NCBI GenBank assembly: GCA_032622095.1
Contig: CP136064.1
Span: forward strand, 110,472,004 to 110,536,003
From: Siphonodentalium dalli
Lineage: Eukaryota; Mollusca; Scaphopoda; Gadilida; Siphonodentaliidae
Direction of reading: 5' to 3'
Length of the DNA stretch: 64,000 nt
This document shows positions 45,081 to 57,200 of the stretch, in pieces. Position numbers and translations under genes: made by a program. A model generated the notes under the pieces. That model had not been told where the DNA came from. It saw only the letters and a program-made list of their open reading frames with translations, and did no database searches. Position 1 is the stretch's first letter. Each line of letters starts with the position of its first letter.

Positions 45081-45116
45081 GGCATCTTGTCTGGTGTATG
45101 TACGCGGCCACTTTGC

Positions 45117-45530
45117 ACAGGTACTCAATTTGATTCGATGGTCCCCATATAATCATATTCCAACAACAACAACAACATTTTTAGAAATGCCGCTGCAGTT
45201 ATCAGAATCGATAAATGGCCCAAAAATAATGCTAACCACTGTCAACTATAGTATAAATTGCCCGAAAAGTGTTATTTATCAACATGTTGTTCGACAAAAT
45301 TTGGCCTTATTATCAACACAAAGCCTCTTGGTTTTAGAGTTATCCATCTTCATCCGCAATATGGTCCGAGACCGTCGATGGTGAAAAATAAAAGATTTCA
45401 AAAATCGATATCTAATAACTCTGAGCTTTGACAGATGGGTTCCTCGAATCAAATATTTTGTTTACCCCCGAATCCAAATAAATAGTAATTGAGGGGCGCT
45501 TAATCGGATTATGCATCTTTAAATGTTAAA
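45117..45530. repeat. Diverged relative of the TTAA MITE at 47.5 kb
   Basis: Begins GGTACTCAATTTGATTCGATGG and ends TTAATCGGATTATGCATCTT. The interior shares CTCGAATCAAATA, CCCCCGAATCCAAATAAATAGTAA, TCTGAGCTTTG and AAAATCGATATCT with the MITE at 47522-47971 in inverted order. Confidence 0.7.
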
Positions 45531-45869
45531 CCCGCTTAATATTTGAGAAAAATAATAAGGAAGAAAGAAGAAAATGAGTGGGCTGAAGTCAAGTCCGGGG
45601 GTGCAGGGGTTACTATCAGCTCCAGGACAAATAGCGAATTTCCGCAATTTTTAGGGTTTGTGAGATAGGTGTGTGTGTTTATATAGTATATATATCTAAG
45701 GACGTACGCAATATAATAGTTCGATTGGATGTGATTTTTTTCGCGTTGAGGGGGTTTTGTTAAAATATCCCGAAAATGCTGCATAGAAACATTTCTTAAC
45801 CCATTCTTTACTCAATGGATTCAACCACCCAGATATAGTATATATTGGAATGGTCTATTATTAACTTGG

Positions 45870-46286
45870 GTGTGTTCATGGAAAATTAACAGACAACAGA
45901 CTGACACAAATATAGTACAAGTCCATGCAGAATATTCTTATTCAATAGTGGGAAATGTTCAGACAACAAGTTCAACAAATAAAAGTCGTTTGTTGAAATT
46001 ATTAACTGACCATTTCCTAATGGAACTACTCGTCAGTGAGTATTTAGTACACAAAGGGTTAAGCTATGTTTATATGATCAATGTAGTATCCAGGCTTGAT
46101 CGTACTCGAAAGTTCGTAAGTGATTCTTTGGTGCCCCTGGCCCCTGTATGCTGCAATTGCGGTTTGTTCGGTCAGCCCGGTCCCAGGCATGCACATCAAA
46201 CCTTTCTTACTCAATATTTCGAATTAAACTTGTTGGCCTCCCCGACTATATCGGAAAGAGTATTGATAAAATTTTATGAAAGTTGA
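45870..46286 (+). CDS. Unidentified 138-codon open frame
   Basis: Open frame beginning at an ATG at 45870. The last half includes a CCNCGLF Cys cluster. No domain, coding-exon boundaries or conserved neighbour supports it, and it lies in the large intron of the minus-strand lectin gene. A chance ORF is at least as likely. Confidence 0.2.
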   Translation: MCSWKINRQQTDTNIVQVHAEYSYSIVGNVQTTSSTNKSRLLKLLTDHFLMELLVSEYLVHKGLSYVYMINVVSRLDRTRKFVSDSLVPLAPVCCNCGLFGQPGPRHAHQTFLTQYFELNLLASPTISERVLIKFYES

Positions 46287-46547
46287 GTCTATTTTGTTAT
46301 AGTTGCATGCATGTCATCCACAATGTTTTCATCATTTCGAAATTCCAAACCAGATTGTGGTAACCATCATCAAATTTGTTATATTTGGGCTACAGAAATA
46401 TGATTTGAAAAAAAATCTGATGGTGCTCCTTTGTGCAGTATATTTTGGTACAAGCTTTTTGTCGAATCTTGATTACAAGTAAAAATGGCCATACATATGC
46501 ATGACATCGTTTTTAAAATACCGAATACCGCGTACAAGAACTTGGGA

Positions 46548-46940
46548 CAGGGACGTGGCTATAGAGGGTCTTCGTTGTTGGTGTATACACCCCTCCCCCG
46601 CCGTTGGGTTGGAACTATCCAACTGTCACCTCAAGTATTCCAACTGTTAGCGATTTCCAAACTGACACCTCTAAAGTTGAAAAATTTCCAACTGATGGCC
46701 ATTTGAGACCAACATTTTGACGAAAAGTAGAAAAATATGTTACCGTTAATTGGCCTAAAAACAACAAATTCTCACTAACTACCTGTTGGAATATCAAATA
46801 GTGAGAACAATTTCAACATATATGTGGTGTATAATTTCCAACAAATGTGTCAAGCTTGAAATTTGCAACTTTCCAATTTTTTTTTCAAAAGTTAATGGAG
46901 GGTTAGACCCCCAACCACGTTCCCTGTCGTCACGTCCCTG
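46548..46940. mobile_element. hAT-like MITE candidate (CAGGGACGTG TIRs)
   Basis: CAGGGACGTG (46548-46557) and CACGTCCCTG (46931-46940) bound a 393-bp segment. The interior is rich in TTCCAACT/AGTTGGAA motifs on both strands. The flanking octamers (ACTTGGGA and AATGAGGG) match at only about half the positions, so the TSD is weak and the call is tentative. Confidence 0.45.
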
Positions 46941-47013
46941 AATGAGGGTGTCTCCACCCGGAAGGCAAGGCAAACAATAAAACTAGATGGCATTAAATAT
47001 AAGATATTGTTAC

Positions 47014-47273
47014 CTTTAGGGGCATTTGTAGGCCCACAAACAAAATGCAATGTGTCGCTGCACAGTGCTGTGTGCATTTTTACAATTTTTTCAGCACTGT
47101 CGTATCTCGCAGCAATACATAAATTGGTATCTTGATCAGACGGTTCGCCTGTGTCCCACGTTAGCCAACTCTGCGGCGGATTAGCATAGTCATTATGCCA
47201 CATATAACCACCAGCTGTGCTATTATCAGGGTCATGTAGACCTATCCAGAATGGAAACCCGAAGGCCACATAT
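47014..47273 (-). CDS. Internal exon: C-type lectin domain (C-terminal two thirds)
   Basis: Minus-strand exon of 260 nt with acceptor ATTCTTGCAG and donor AAAG|GTAACA. It begins in phase 2 and ends in phase 1. The peptide shows the C-type lectin signature: FPFWIGLHDP, then YMWHNDYANP, the WDTGEPSD sugar/Ca-site loop (an EPS variant of EPN/QPD), two cysteines and a closing HFVCG. Only the later part of the CRD is here; the first cysteine half should lie upstream (higher coordinates) and was not found. C-type lectins bind glycans and serve innate immunity in molluscs. With EPS in place of EPN or QPD, ligand specificity cannot be predicted. Confidence 0.9.
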
Positions 47274-47521
47274 CTGCAAGAATACAATAATTATATTGGG
47301 ACGGAAAACCGATATTTGAATAGGTATTGCCCGCGACTATATTTCGATATACTTATACTGTTCCTAGAAATAAAGTAGCAATTTGAGTCGAAAAATAAAT
47401 AAACAAATAACCAAAAGGCTGACAATACGGCCATTCGAGGACAAAATCTAAAAATTACAAATAAGAACCTTAAAACAATCAACCAGACACGCGAGTATAA
47501 TCATATCAGGAAAAAAGTTAA

Positions 47522-47971
47522 AGGTACTCAATCCGATCAGACGCTCCTAAGTTACTATTTATTTGGCTTCGGGGGTAAAAAGTATTTGATTCGAGTCGAG
47601 GAACCCACCTATCAAAGCTCAGAGTGATCAGATATCGATTTTTGAAGTTTGTTATTTCTCGAGATGTGTAATATGTGGTCCAGAAACACGTGGTCAAATG
47701 GAGAGTCTAGGACAAAATTGCGGATGAAGATGGATAATTCTAAAATCAAGTGGTAATACGGTCAAATTTCGTGATACATTATTGATAATATGGCCATATT
47801 TTGTTGAACAAAATGTTGATAAATAACAAGTTTTGGGAAATTTGATACCATAGTTGACAGTGGTTAGAATTATTTTGTCGCAATAAATCGATTCTGATAA
47901 CTAAAGCGTATTTTGAAATGCTGTTGTTGTATCTTGATGGTATGGGGACCGTCTGATCGGATTGAGTACCT
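47522..47971. mobile_element. 450-bp MITE with TTAA target duplication
   Basis: TIRs AGGTACTCAATCCGATCAGA (extending to CG) at the left and the exact inverse at the right are flanked by TTAA at 47518-47521 and 47972-47975. TTAA duplication is typical of piggyBac and Kolobok transposons. No transposase frame is present. A diverged relative is at 45117-45530. Confidence 0.92.
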
Positions 47972-48100
47972 TTAAATAACATGAATAAATTCGAAAAAGA
48001 AAACACCGCGTAAAAGAGTCGTCACCCCTGGCGACTTTTGACAGTAAAACACGGCCTGGTATGCAAACAGAAAAATAACAGTGTCCCACCTCCACTTCCT

Positions 48101-48112
48101 ATATAATACTCA
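48101..48112 (+). promoter_or_regulatory. TATA-like box upstream of a possible first exon
   Basis: CTATATAATACT lies about 40 bp before the ATG at 48143. The spacing would put a transcription start close to 48130, leaving a very short leader. A GTCG..CGAC hairpin (about 48019-48040) is upstream. This is inference from sequence only. Confidence 0.3.
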
Positions 48113-48142
48113 CACGAGAAATGTTGCTGTATAATATAAGAA

Positions 48143-48300
48143 ATGAACGACGGTTTCGATGTGGTCATGGGATTTTCACCGCGAGAAAAATTCAGCAAAG
48201 AGGTTCATGCGGAGTTTGCTGACTTTTTATCGAGATCAAAATCCATGACAACATTGAAACCGCCCTTTATAGATGAAAGACCAAATGCCAAAAGTGTTCG
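48143..48300 (+). CDS. Possible 5' coding exon of an unknown gene (52 codons + 2 nt)
   Basis: ATG at 48143 opens a frame encoding MNDGFDVVMGFSPREKFSKE followed by VHAEFADFLSRSK and ending PFIDERPNAKSV, with a donor CG|GTAAGA at 48300/48301 (phase 2). Codon use looks coding, the donor is near-consensus and a TATA-like box lies just upstream. No domain is recognised and no second exon was found. It sits between the TTAA MITE and the family B foldback copy 2, so it could be a host exon or the first exon of an unknown transposon protein. Confidence 0.4.
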
Positions 48301-49481
48301 GTAAGACTATTTGTGAAGGTACCCTACCGAAAAATTTGCCTGTTGTCAGCGATTGACCAGCAATACACAATTGGTTAAAAGTCAATCACATCACCAAAAA
48401 CAGAACGTCCTGTTTGTTATTATTAGTCCAGGAGATATTGGTAGACCTCTGCACCCCAGGCCCCAACTTCACCCCACTAATTTTCTTTCTTAATGTCTCC
48501 TCTAATTTGTTCGGTTGTTAACAAGAAAAAAAAGTGGCCGCAGAGACTCCAGACAAGATGGCGTCCATCATGGCGGCCTTTTTGTTTATATGCACCAGGT
48601 CTCTTTGATCGTAAAGATGATGTCACATGCGGTCTTGTTTTCTGTTCGATTCGTTATGGTAATATACAACCCTTACAAATTTGCCAAAAATCCGACACAA
48701 AAATCCAATATGGCGGCCAAGATGGCCGCCGAAATGTGAAAGTCTGCTATTCGGACATTTCACCACATTTCGTTTGTCTCTGTGGAAAATTATTGGCATC
48801 TTGACGCGATTTTATAATTTTATCCTCTAGAAGAATCATTGGCGAACACACGGGGACCATAATATACATTCCTTGCCAGACATTTTTGTCAGATATCACG
48901 TTTTCCCAAATGCCGGTATAATCAGTTCAAACCCCAAAACGACGCTAATAACGCAATGTCTGTTTCGAATCAATGAGTGTTATTGCTATTATTACTTCAG
49001 CCATGATTAAATATGTGCAGGAGATACCCGGGCTAGGATTCCTCTTTTACCTGAGTTGGGGAATATTCACACAAATCCAAAATGGCCACCAGAAATAGAA
49101 AAATCGCCGAAAATCGCGGATTTTAACATCAGTGAGAGTTATTGCCACGACAACTCCACATCTGCTTATTATTGTGAGTCGAAGAACTGTCCTTATATTG
49201 CATCCAAATAAAAGTCCCCCAAATCCAAAATGGCGCCCACAATGGCGGACAGATTAAAAAAATCACCGAAAATCCCTCATATTCACATAATTTTGGCATT
49301 ATTGTCGAGACAACTCCACCCATGCTTACAGCTGAGTTGGAAATACTGTGGTGAAATAATTACCTTACATTCCATGCAAGAAATGGTTTTCCAAATCTAA
49401 GATGGCGGCCAAAATGGCGACCGATATTTGAAACACGCCTACATTCCTTTACTTTCTTACGATGGGCGTTATTGATACTCA

Positions 49482-50490
49482 AGGATAGGATAGGATAGGA
49501 TATTTTATTTCAATACACATACATATTACATAATAATGATAACAATTATGGATTATTCTGTCGTATATTGTGGGGGATGGCATAATCTGGCAAGACTGTC
49601 TTCCTGCCATCCTCAGTATGGTAAATATAGAAAGTAATAACTTATAGTAAGATGGCCTTGGGTGAGCCGTGCACATATTGTGTATATGTAATTTATGAGT
49701 TTAGGGCTTAGTTTAAGAGTGTGTGAAAATGGATGCTACCCGATGGCTGTTCAATACCATGTATATGGTTCAAATTCAGATGATCGGGTAGTATGTTTGG
49801 CGGATGAGGTTACAGGGACTACTGATTCGTATAGATTGACGTTGAACGTGTTATATGTATACATAACGGGGTACGTTCTGGGGGCAGTCTGGACATCCTC
49901 GATTCTTGCATTTGATATCGTTAGAATATGCGCTTATTGTTTTCTCTGTGATGTGTTTTTTTTATACGTGCCTACTTTGATTTTTAGTCATATATAGTGT
50001 TATCTAAGTTGTTCCATGAGGTTGGGAATGCATGAAATGGTAGATGTTCAGAAAGAGAGGTTATTGGGGTTTTGAGGAATAATGGGCGCTGTTGTCTAGT
50101 ATCCGGTCCGGCAATACGTTTAGTGAACATTTGGGAAAAGGATTCAGGCAGGCGGTTGTAATACCAGTCATGCATGAATAGGGTAGTATGGACTTTGTGA
50201 AGGTCGTATACTTTCAAGATATTCTCTTTTTTAAACAAAGGTTCGGTATGGCTCCTGTATTTTTTATTACACACAATTCGTATTGCTCTTTTTTGTAGTA
50301 AAAAATCTCGTTTTACCTCGGGAACATACCAAGTGACTTTGGATTAGGGCATAATATTACGTTTTAAGGGCGCTGCCTGGGAAACAGTTTTTGACTTTGT
50401 TTATATGATATATGGCGTGCGCTAATTTGGAGCAGACTGATGATATGTGTTTCTTAAATGATAGATTTTCATCTATGTGAATGCCTATGA
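49482..50490 (-). mobile_element. 5'-truncated LINE fragment with (ATCCT)n tail
   Basis: Minus-strand frames encode the end of a LINE ORF2: GIHIDENLSFKKHISSVCSK and KVKNCFPGSALKT (50357-50490), then a broken stretch, then YRSHTEPLFKKENILKVYDL through PFHAFPTSWNNLD (49990-50274). The tail on the minus strand is TTGAAATAAAATA(TCCTA)n at 49482-49515. The piece between is missing part of the LYG.LVWG region, so it is internally deleted. It is inserted after GGGCGTTATTG in the left arm of family B copy 2. Confidence 0.85.
49984..50490 (-). pseudogene. LINE ORF2 C-terminal remnant
   Basis: Two frames joined by a frameshift and small deletion near 50275-50357. Only the post-RT C-terminal region remains, and no catalytic motif is present. 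Sequence style (HIDENLSFKKHIS) is that of CR1/jockey-type elements. Confidence 0.8.
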
Positions 50491-52445
50491 TCATGATCTG
50501 TACGGTGAGACGATTGTTGGACGCCACCAGGACTGTTCTTATGATCATGGTCAAGGTGTGTGTGTATATTATGCATTATGGTCTTCTACACTAGCAGAAA
50601 GGCATCCGTCAAATTTTAGGCTTTCAACGTTCGAAGCCATATACAGAAGTTGTCCGGCTACGTCAGTACGTGAATATGTGATTTGATGAACCATATATTG
50701 AGAAGTGGCTGGATGGGAAGATCACCAGATGTACATTTTGTTATCCACATTAGGTAACCAAATCTGAAAAATACGCAGATAGAGAGGTCCTTCTGGAAGC
50801 TAGTATACGCATCGACCGCATACCTTTCTAGTTTATCACGCAAGATGACACTCATACCCCCTATGTAGCATCTGAAGTATACCATAAGCTACCACGAATG
50901 AAGCTCGCCAAGAATAAGGATAAGAATTCCCAGATTTCGAAACAAACACATGAGCTTGACACCGGCATATGTGTTGTTCGAAACATTCCGATTAGTGGGA
51001 CCCTTCTACCAAGAAGTGTAGAAAACTGTGTTGTTGTGAGCGAGATAGATTAATGTGACGAAGAAACGGATGCTGGTCCAGATAATGCTGAATGTGGCAA
51101 ATCAGAATAATATGACTATTCGGCGCACCCATATACGGTTACGGCCATTATGGGCGCTTAGTGGAGAATGGATTTCGAAATGCCACATCGCGATTGTGGG
51201 TTTTCATCATTCCAGAACGCGACGACATATGTTGGAACTAATATATGGCTTATGTACCGTTTCGTCCAAGCCATACATATTGATATTATAACAAAAAGTT
51301 GAAATTAGTATGTGACAATTTCGACTTCTTTTCAATTTCTGGCCGCCAGTTTGGCAGCCATCTTGGCAGCCATCTTGGCAGCCATCTTGACTGTGAGAGT
51401 TGGCCAAACTCAAATGAATACTTTATATCAATGTTCCATATGAACATGTAATTGTGCGTATAATTCGCGTAACAATAACGCCCATCGTAAGAAAGTAAAG
51501 GAATGTAGGCGTGTTTTCAAATATCAGTCGCCATTTTGGCCGCCATCCTAGATTTGGAAAACAATTTCCTTCATCAGATGCAAGGTAATTACTTCACCTC
51601 AGTATTTCCAACTCAACTGTCAGCATATGTGGGGTTTTCTCGACAATAATGCCCAATGATGTGAAAATGGGAGATTTTCTGTGATTATTCAAAATTTGTC
51701 CCCCATTATGGGCGCCATTATGGATTTGGGGACTTTTATTTAGATGTGATATAAGGACAGTTCGTCACCTCAGTGTTCCCAACTCACAGTGGTAAGCAGG
51801 TGTGGAGTTGTCGTGACAATAACTCTCACTGATTTTAAAATCAGCGATTTTTCTATTTCTGGTGGCCATTTTGGCCGCCATCTTGATTTGGGTATATAAG
51901 ATGAATCCTAGCTCGAGTATATCCTGCACATATATACGCATCGGTTATGTTATGATAGCAATAACATTCTTTGATTCGAAACAGACATTGCGTTATTAGC
52001 GTCGATTTGGCTTTGACCGGATTATACCGGCATTTGGGAAAACGTGATATCGGACAAAAATATCCAGCAAGAAATGTATATTATGGTCCCCGTGTTTTCG
52101 CCAATGACTCTTCTATGCGATAAATGTATAAAATCGCATCAAGGTGCCAATAATTTCCCACAGAGACAAACGAAAGGTGGTGAAATGTCCGAAAAATAGC
52201 TAATTTTCACATTTCGGCGGCCATCGTGGCCGCCATATAGGATTTTTGTGCCGGATTTTTGGCTAATTTGTAAGGGTTGTATATTACCATTACGAATCGA
52301 ACGGAAATCAAGACCGCAATCGACATTATCTTTACTATAACGGCGATCAAAGAGACCTGGTGCATATATAAAAAATGGCCACCATGATGGACACCATCTT
52401 GTCTGGAGTCTCTGCGGCCACGAACGAACTATAAAGGGGACGTCC

Positions 52446-54216
52446 CCTGAGGCATATTGTATATTATTGAAGTGACTACATAGACGATATTTTATATCGA
52501 ACAGTAATTTCACCATTAGTCCATATTATCAGTTGGAGAAGTAAACAAACACTTAACCACCACGTACACAGTCACAAACGTCCACATATTGGCGGCACTT
52601 CTGACTCTAGTCCAGAATACAAAGAATTAAGCAAATCGTTCGGAATTACTTCGTGCTGAAAACAGCGAAGAAACCTAAAATGTAAAATTTGCATTCACAT
52701 CTGGTCTTAGGAGATAATCAAAATCCAAGATGACGCTCAACATGATGGCTAATTCTAATTTCAACATGTTGCGAACAATTGGGCGGTTCTCTAATGGCTG
52801 TTTCTCATCTGACGTGTGTGTCAGGATAGAGGAGCTGAAGGATTTGTGTAAATGTTAGTCCAAACTACATTTCCAAGTAACGATGGTTTGTTGTTTATTT
52901 TGAGGAATCGTACCACATCAGATAAATTCAGTCCTAATATGTTAACAGTTGTCGTGTAAAACATTTGCAGTAGGTTAGCGTTATTTGTTATTTTCGGATG
53001 TCGTTTAACATGGGGAAAATAGACTACTGCGTTTGAACGGCATGTGCATTTGTCGTTTTTTAATTATAACAACATGATAATCAATAACAGAGGCAGTCTC
53101 TGTCAAATACAGTCGCTCTATTTACGATACTAATTGGGGAACTTTCTAAATTAAATTACGCGTAAACCAGCGTAAACGGATGCCTGCTGCAAATTATAGA
53201 AGGTGCCGGAATCGGCCTACTCGCCCCAGGGCTAACTCGCCCCAATCGACGTGTGCCAACTCGGAATAGAAGAACGGCTCGGAATAACAGATGTATACGG
53301 GGTGTTATATGGCGTTTGGTCCGTTGTTTCTCAATGAATATTATTGAAAATTGGTGTATATGTCCGGGCTGGGACATGGAATACAATAACGTTTGAATTG
53401 TTTTAAAATTTACAAATGTGTTGATTTTATTCAACTTTTTCGTTCTGAAACACACTATACTCGTCATGTCCATATCTAGTATTACTTAGAAATTTCAGCT
53501 TTCCAGATTCATAATCGCTCCATTGACTGTAACAGATGAAATTATCCCCCTCTTCGGATCGAGTGTCACTGAAACTTTATTTTGTTAGACTGCCCTGTAG
53601 TCACTGATTGTATATGGAAATAATCTGTAATAAGATGTAGCACTGTTTTATTTTATATTTACATGTAGTGCTGTTTTTTATACAACAATTCCACCCAGGC
53701 TTTTCAACGGTACGCAGTACCGGTACCGCGTACTCGGGCATTTTTTGCGGTAACTGTGTTGGTGTGCAGATCCGCCGGTACTCGGTACTGTGGTTGCATA
53801 TATGCACGTTCTTAGATCAGCAGGCTGTCTGGCAAAATACAGTAGTATCAAGTTTCGCTCTTTAAACTACACGCGATGCACATCGATCGTGATTGTATTC
53901 ATGGCGTGAGAGGTCGGTCACGGAAGGGTGGTTCCTGGTTTTTATGTGTCTATTATAACTCTTCAATGGTTGAATTCCAATTCTTTGAAAGCACGGCCTT
54001 GTGATATTGTTTTAATCTTCAAAGATTATTTTGTGTTGGGAACTTGTGATTGCAACTTATGTTTTTGCCTTTATTTTTGCCCAGTTGTGGCAATTATACA
54101 CTAAACCCAGTTACAATTTCTTATCATTTATTCACCAACGAACCCACCCACAAGTATGGCCCACACGTTTTGATTAATCACATACACACGTACCCGTTCA
54201 CATGTCGTATCAGTTT
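52446..54216. other. No gene recognised
   Basis: AT-rich sequence with short unsupported open frames on both strands. A GGTAC-rich near-palindrome (CGCAGTACCGGTACCGCGTA) lies at about 53714. No repeat shared with the rest of the window was noticed. Confidence 0.5.
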
Positions 54217-54226
54217 GCATATATAA

Positions 54227-57200
54227 ATTAAACTTGTTTTGTTTCTGTTATATATGCAGTATGTGTGTGTATCAGTGTGCGTGATTTGTGAGGTAGATCT
54301 TTATTCCAGTGACTCAATGTATTATTGTTCTTCATTGACTGAATTAATTAATCATGTTGTTTTTTTTCTGTGTCGACGTTCCGGATGTCTGCATACTGAT
54401 AAGTTATTATGTCTATAAAAATATTGTCTTCAAATTGCCGAGGTTTGAATCGTGCAGAAAAACGCCGCGACGTATTCCGATATCTCCGAACGCAAAATGC
54501 CTCAATTTATTGTTTACAAGACACACACTTTACAAAGGAAATGGACAAATGTATATCATCTGAATGGGGGTTCAAAACAGAATTGGCTTCTTTTTCATCT
54601 CAGTCACGCGGTGTGGCCATTTTATTCAATCAAAATCTTGACTTCGAAATACACAGTTCTATCAAAGATGACTCTGGAAATTTCATAATTATTGACGTAA
54701 CTGTTGAGAAACTTAGAATGACTATAGCTAATATATATGGCCCAAACGAAGATAATCCTGAGTTCTACAAACAATTAAAACTTAAGCTTATTAATGTCGG
54801 TAACACCCAAATAGTAATATGTGGCGATTGGAATATGGTTCAGGACCAATCGATGGACACTTATAATTATAAAAACATCAACAATCCACAAGCTAAAGTG
54901 GCAGCGGGTGACCTTGTCGACAGGCTAGATTTGGTAGACGCTTGGAGGATCAATAATAAGGAGAATCAACGATATACATGGCGAAAAAAGTCACCCATAA
55001 AAATGGCTAGATTACTTTATGATATCTGAGGATATACTCGGTTTAGTTGGAGAAGGAACCGACATATTACCTGGATACCGCTCACATCACTCGATATATA
55101 ATATCTCTTACGCTTAAACTAAGTACAATTGATAGAGGTCGTGGCTTTTGGAAATTTAACACTTCCTTACTCCGTGATGAAAAATATGCCGAACTGGTAA
55201 AATCAACAATAGAGAATAATAAATCAAGATACGGATATAAACTATATACCGATGAGTCGAATAAACCGCAATTTACATGTAAAACAAGTAGACGTTTATT
55301 TTTAGATACTCTTTTGCTCGATATTAGAGGCGAGACCATACATTTTGCGTCGAAACGAAAGAAAGACCGAAAGATGAAAGAAAATGATGTGAATAGATCT
55401 AAAATATTGCTCGAAATTGAAATAGATAATGATGACATAAATACAGAAAATAAAGACGAATTACTGGAATAAATACAAAAGATTGACACTGACCTTTACG
55501 AAATAAGAAAAGAAAACACAAGGGGGGCAATGGTAAGATCAAGAGCCAAATGGATTGAACAAGGTGAAAAACCAACAAAATATTTCCTCAATCTTGAAAA
55601 ACGCAATTCTATATCGAAAACTCTATGCAACCTCACCGACTCCACCGGGAAAAACATTGACAATCAATCAGACATAATGCATGAAGCTAGAAGTTTTTAC
55701 GAAAATTTATATGCATTAAAAAATACAAACAAATCTGATATTCAGTCTATTCTTGAAAAAAGACCATACAGTATTGTCACAAGACACTGCCAACAGCATA
55801 GAAGGGCCAATAACTCTAACTGAACTGACGGTGCATGAAACGACCACAAAGTGATAAATGCAGTGGACTAGATGGATACCCATATGAGTTTTGGAATATT
55901 TTTTGGATTGACTTAGGCCAAATTCAATGTGAATCACTCAATGAAGCTTTTGATAAATTGGAACTTTCAATCACCCAGAAACAAGGACTTATTACTCTGA
56001 TTCCCAAAAAAGACAAAGAAAGAAATCATCTGAAAAACTGGCGACCAATTTCACTCTTGAATATATCTTACAAATTAACCTCTTCGTGTATAGCTGAAAG
56101 ATTAAAGCGTGTCCTACCTGATATAATAAGTGAGGATCAAACGGGATTCTTAAAAAATCGCTACATCGGAGACAATACTAGACTTACCTATTATCTTATT
56201 CACAAGGCAAAATTGGCTGATAAACCTGGGTTACTGCTCCTCCTAGACTTTGAAAAGGCCTTTGATTCAGTATCATGGAAATTTATGCATAAATGCCTTA
56301 ACCTTTTCAATTTTGGAGATGACATGAAAAGGTGGATTTCTATATTTTATACGAATATCAACTCATCTATTTTAATAAATGGGCATATATCTCAGATTTT
56401 CAAACTACATCGTGGCTGTCGACAGGGTGGTCCAGTTTCGCCGTATATTTTTTTGATATGCGCAGAAATCTTAGCTATTATGATAAAATATAATGACCGC
56501 ATTAAAGGTATCAACCTCGGCAATTTAGAATACAAAATTACACAGTATGCAGACGACACGACGCTTTTCTTAGACGGCAGCGAAGAAAGTCTTAGGGAAG
56601 TATATACTGTTTTAAACTTATTTGCAGATTATTCAGGTCTAAAAATTAACCCTAGCAAGTGTCAGGCGTCGTGGGTTGGATCTTACACGAAACGTACAGA
56701 TATTATGTGCCCAGACCTTGGACTAACATTCGATAGTACTTTCAATCTCCTTGGAATACACTTTGATACAAACCTTGAGAAAATGAATATAAATTATGAT
56801 AAAAAACTTGCTGAAGTCAAACGTTTGATAGAAATATGGAAACACCGGTTATTACACCCATTGGTCGAATAACTGTGATAAAATTACTAATACTCCCAAA
56901 ATTAACACACCTTTTTGTAGCTCTCCCAAATCCCGGTAATGTTTTTATGAAAAATCTTGACACAATGCTCTTTAATTTTCTTTGGAACTCGAAGCGTGAT
57001 AGAATCAAACGCCAAGTTATATGTCAGGATTATAAGACTGGCGGATTAAAAATGGTTGATGTTAACCATTTTATGATGTCCATGAAAATAACTTGGGTTA
57101 GGCGCCTCGTGACAAAAAGTGCCAAGTGGACTCCATTAATAGATATACCTTTATTTGATGATCCTATGTTTCTTACTTATGACTACCCTTACATAGAAAA

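Larger units (their letters stand above)
48424..52445. mobile_element. Foldback element, family B, copy 2
   Basis: The left end is AGTCCAGGAGATAT at 48424. The left arm to about 49480 is inverted at about 51330-52420: GTGGCCGCAGAGACTCCAGA, CAAGATGGCGTCCATCATGG, TAATATACAACCCTTACAAA, GTATAATC.G.TCAAA, CGGGCTAGGATTC and GATGGGCGTTATTG are all mirrored. The right terminus is degraded after 52420. A 5'-truncated LINE interrupts the end of the left arm (49482-50490). The loop 50690-51200 matches the loop of copy 1. Confidence 0.85.
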
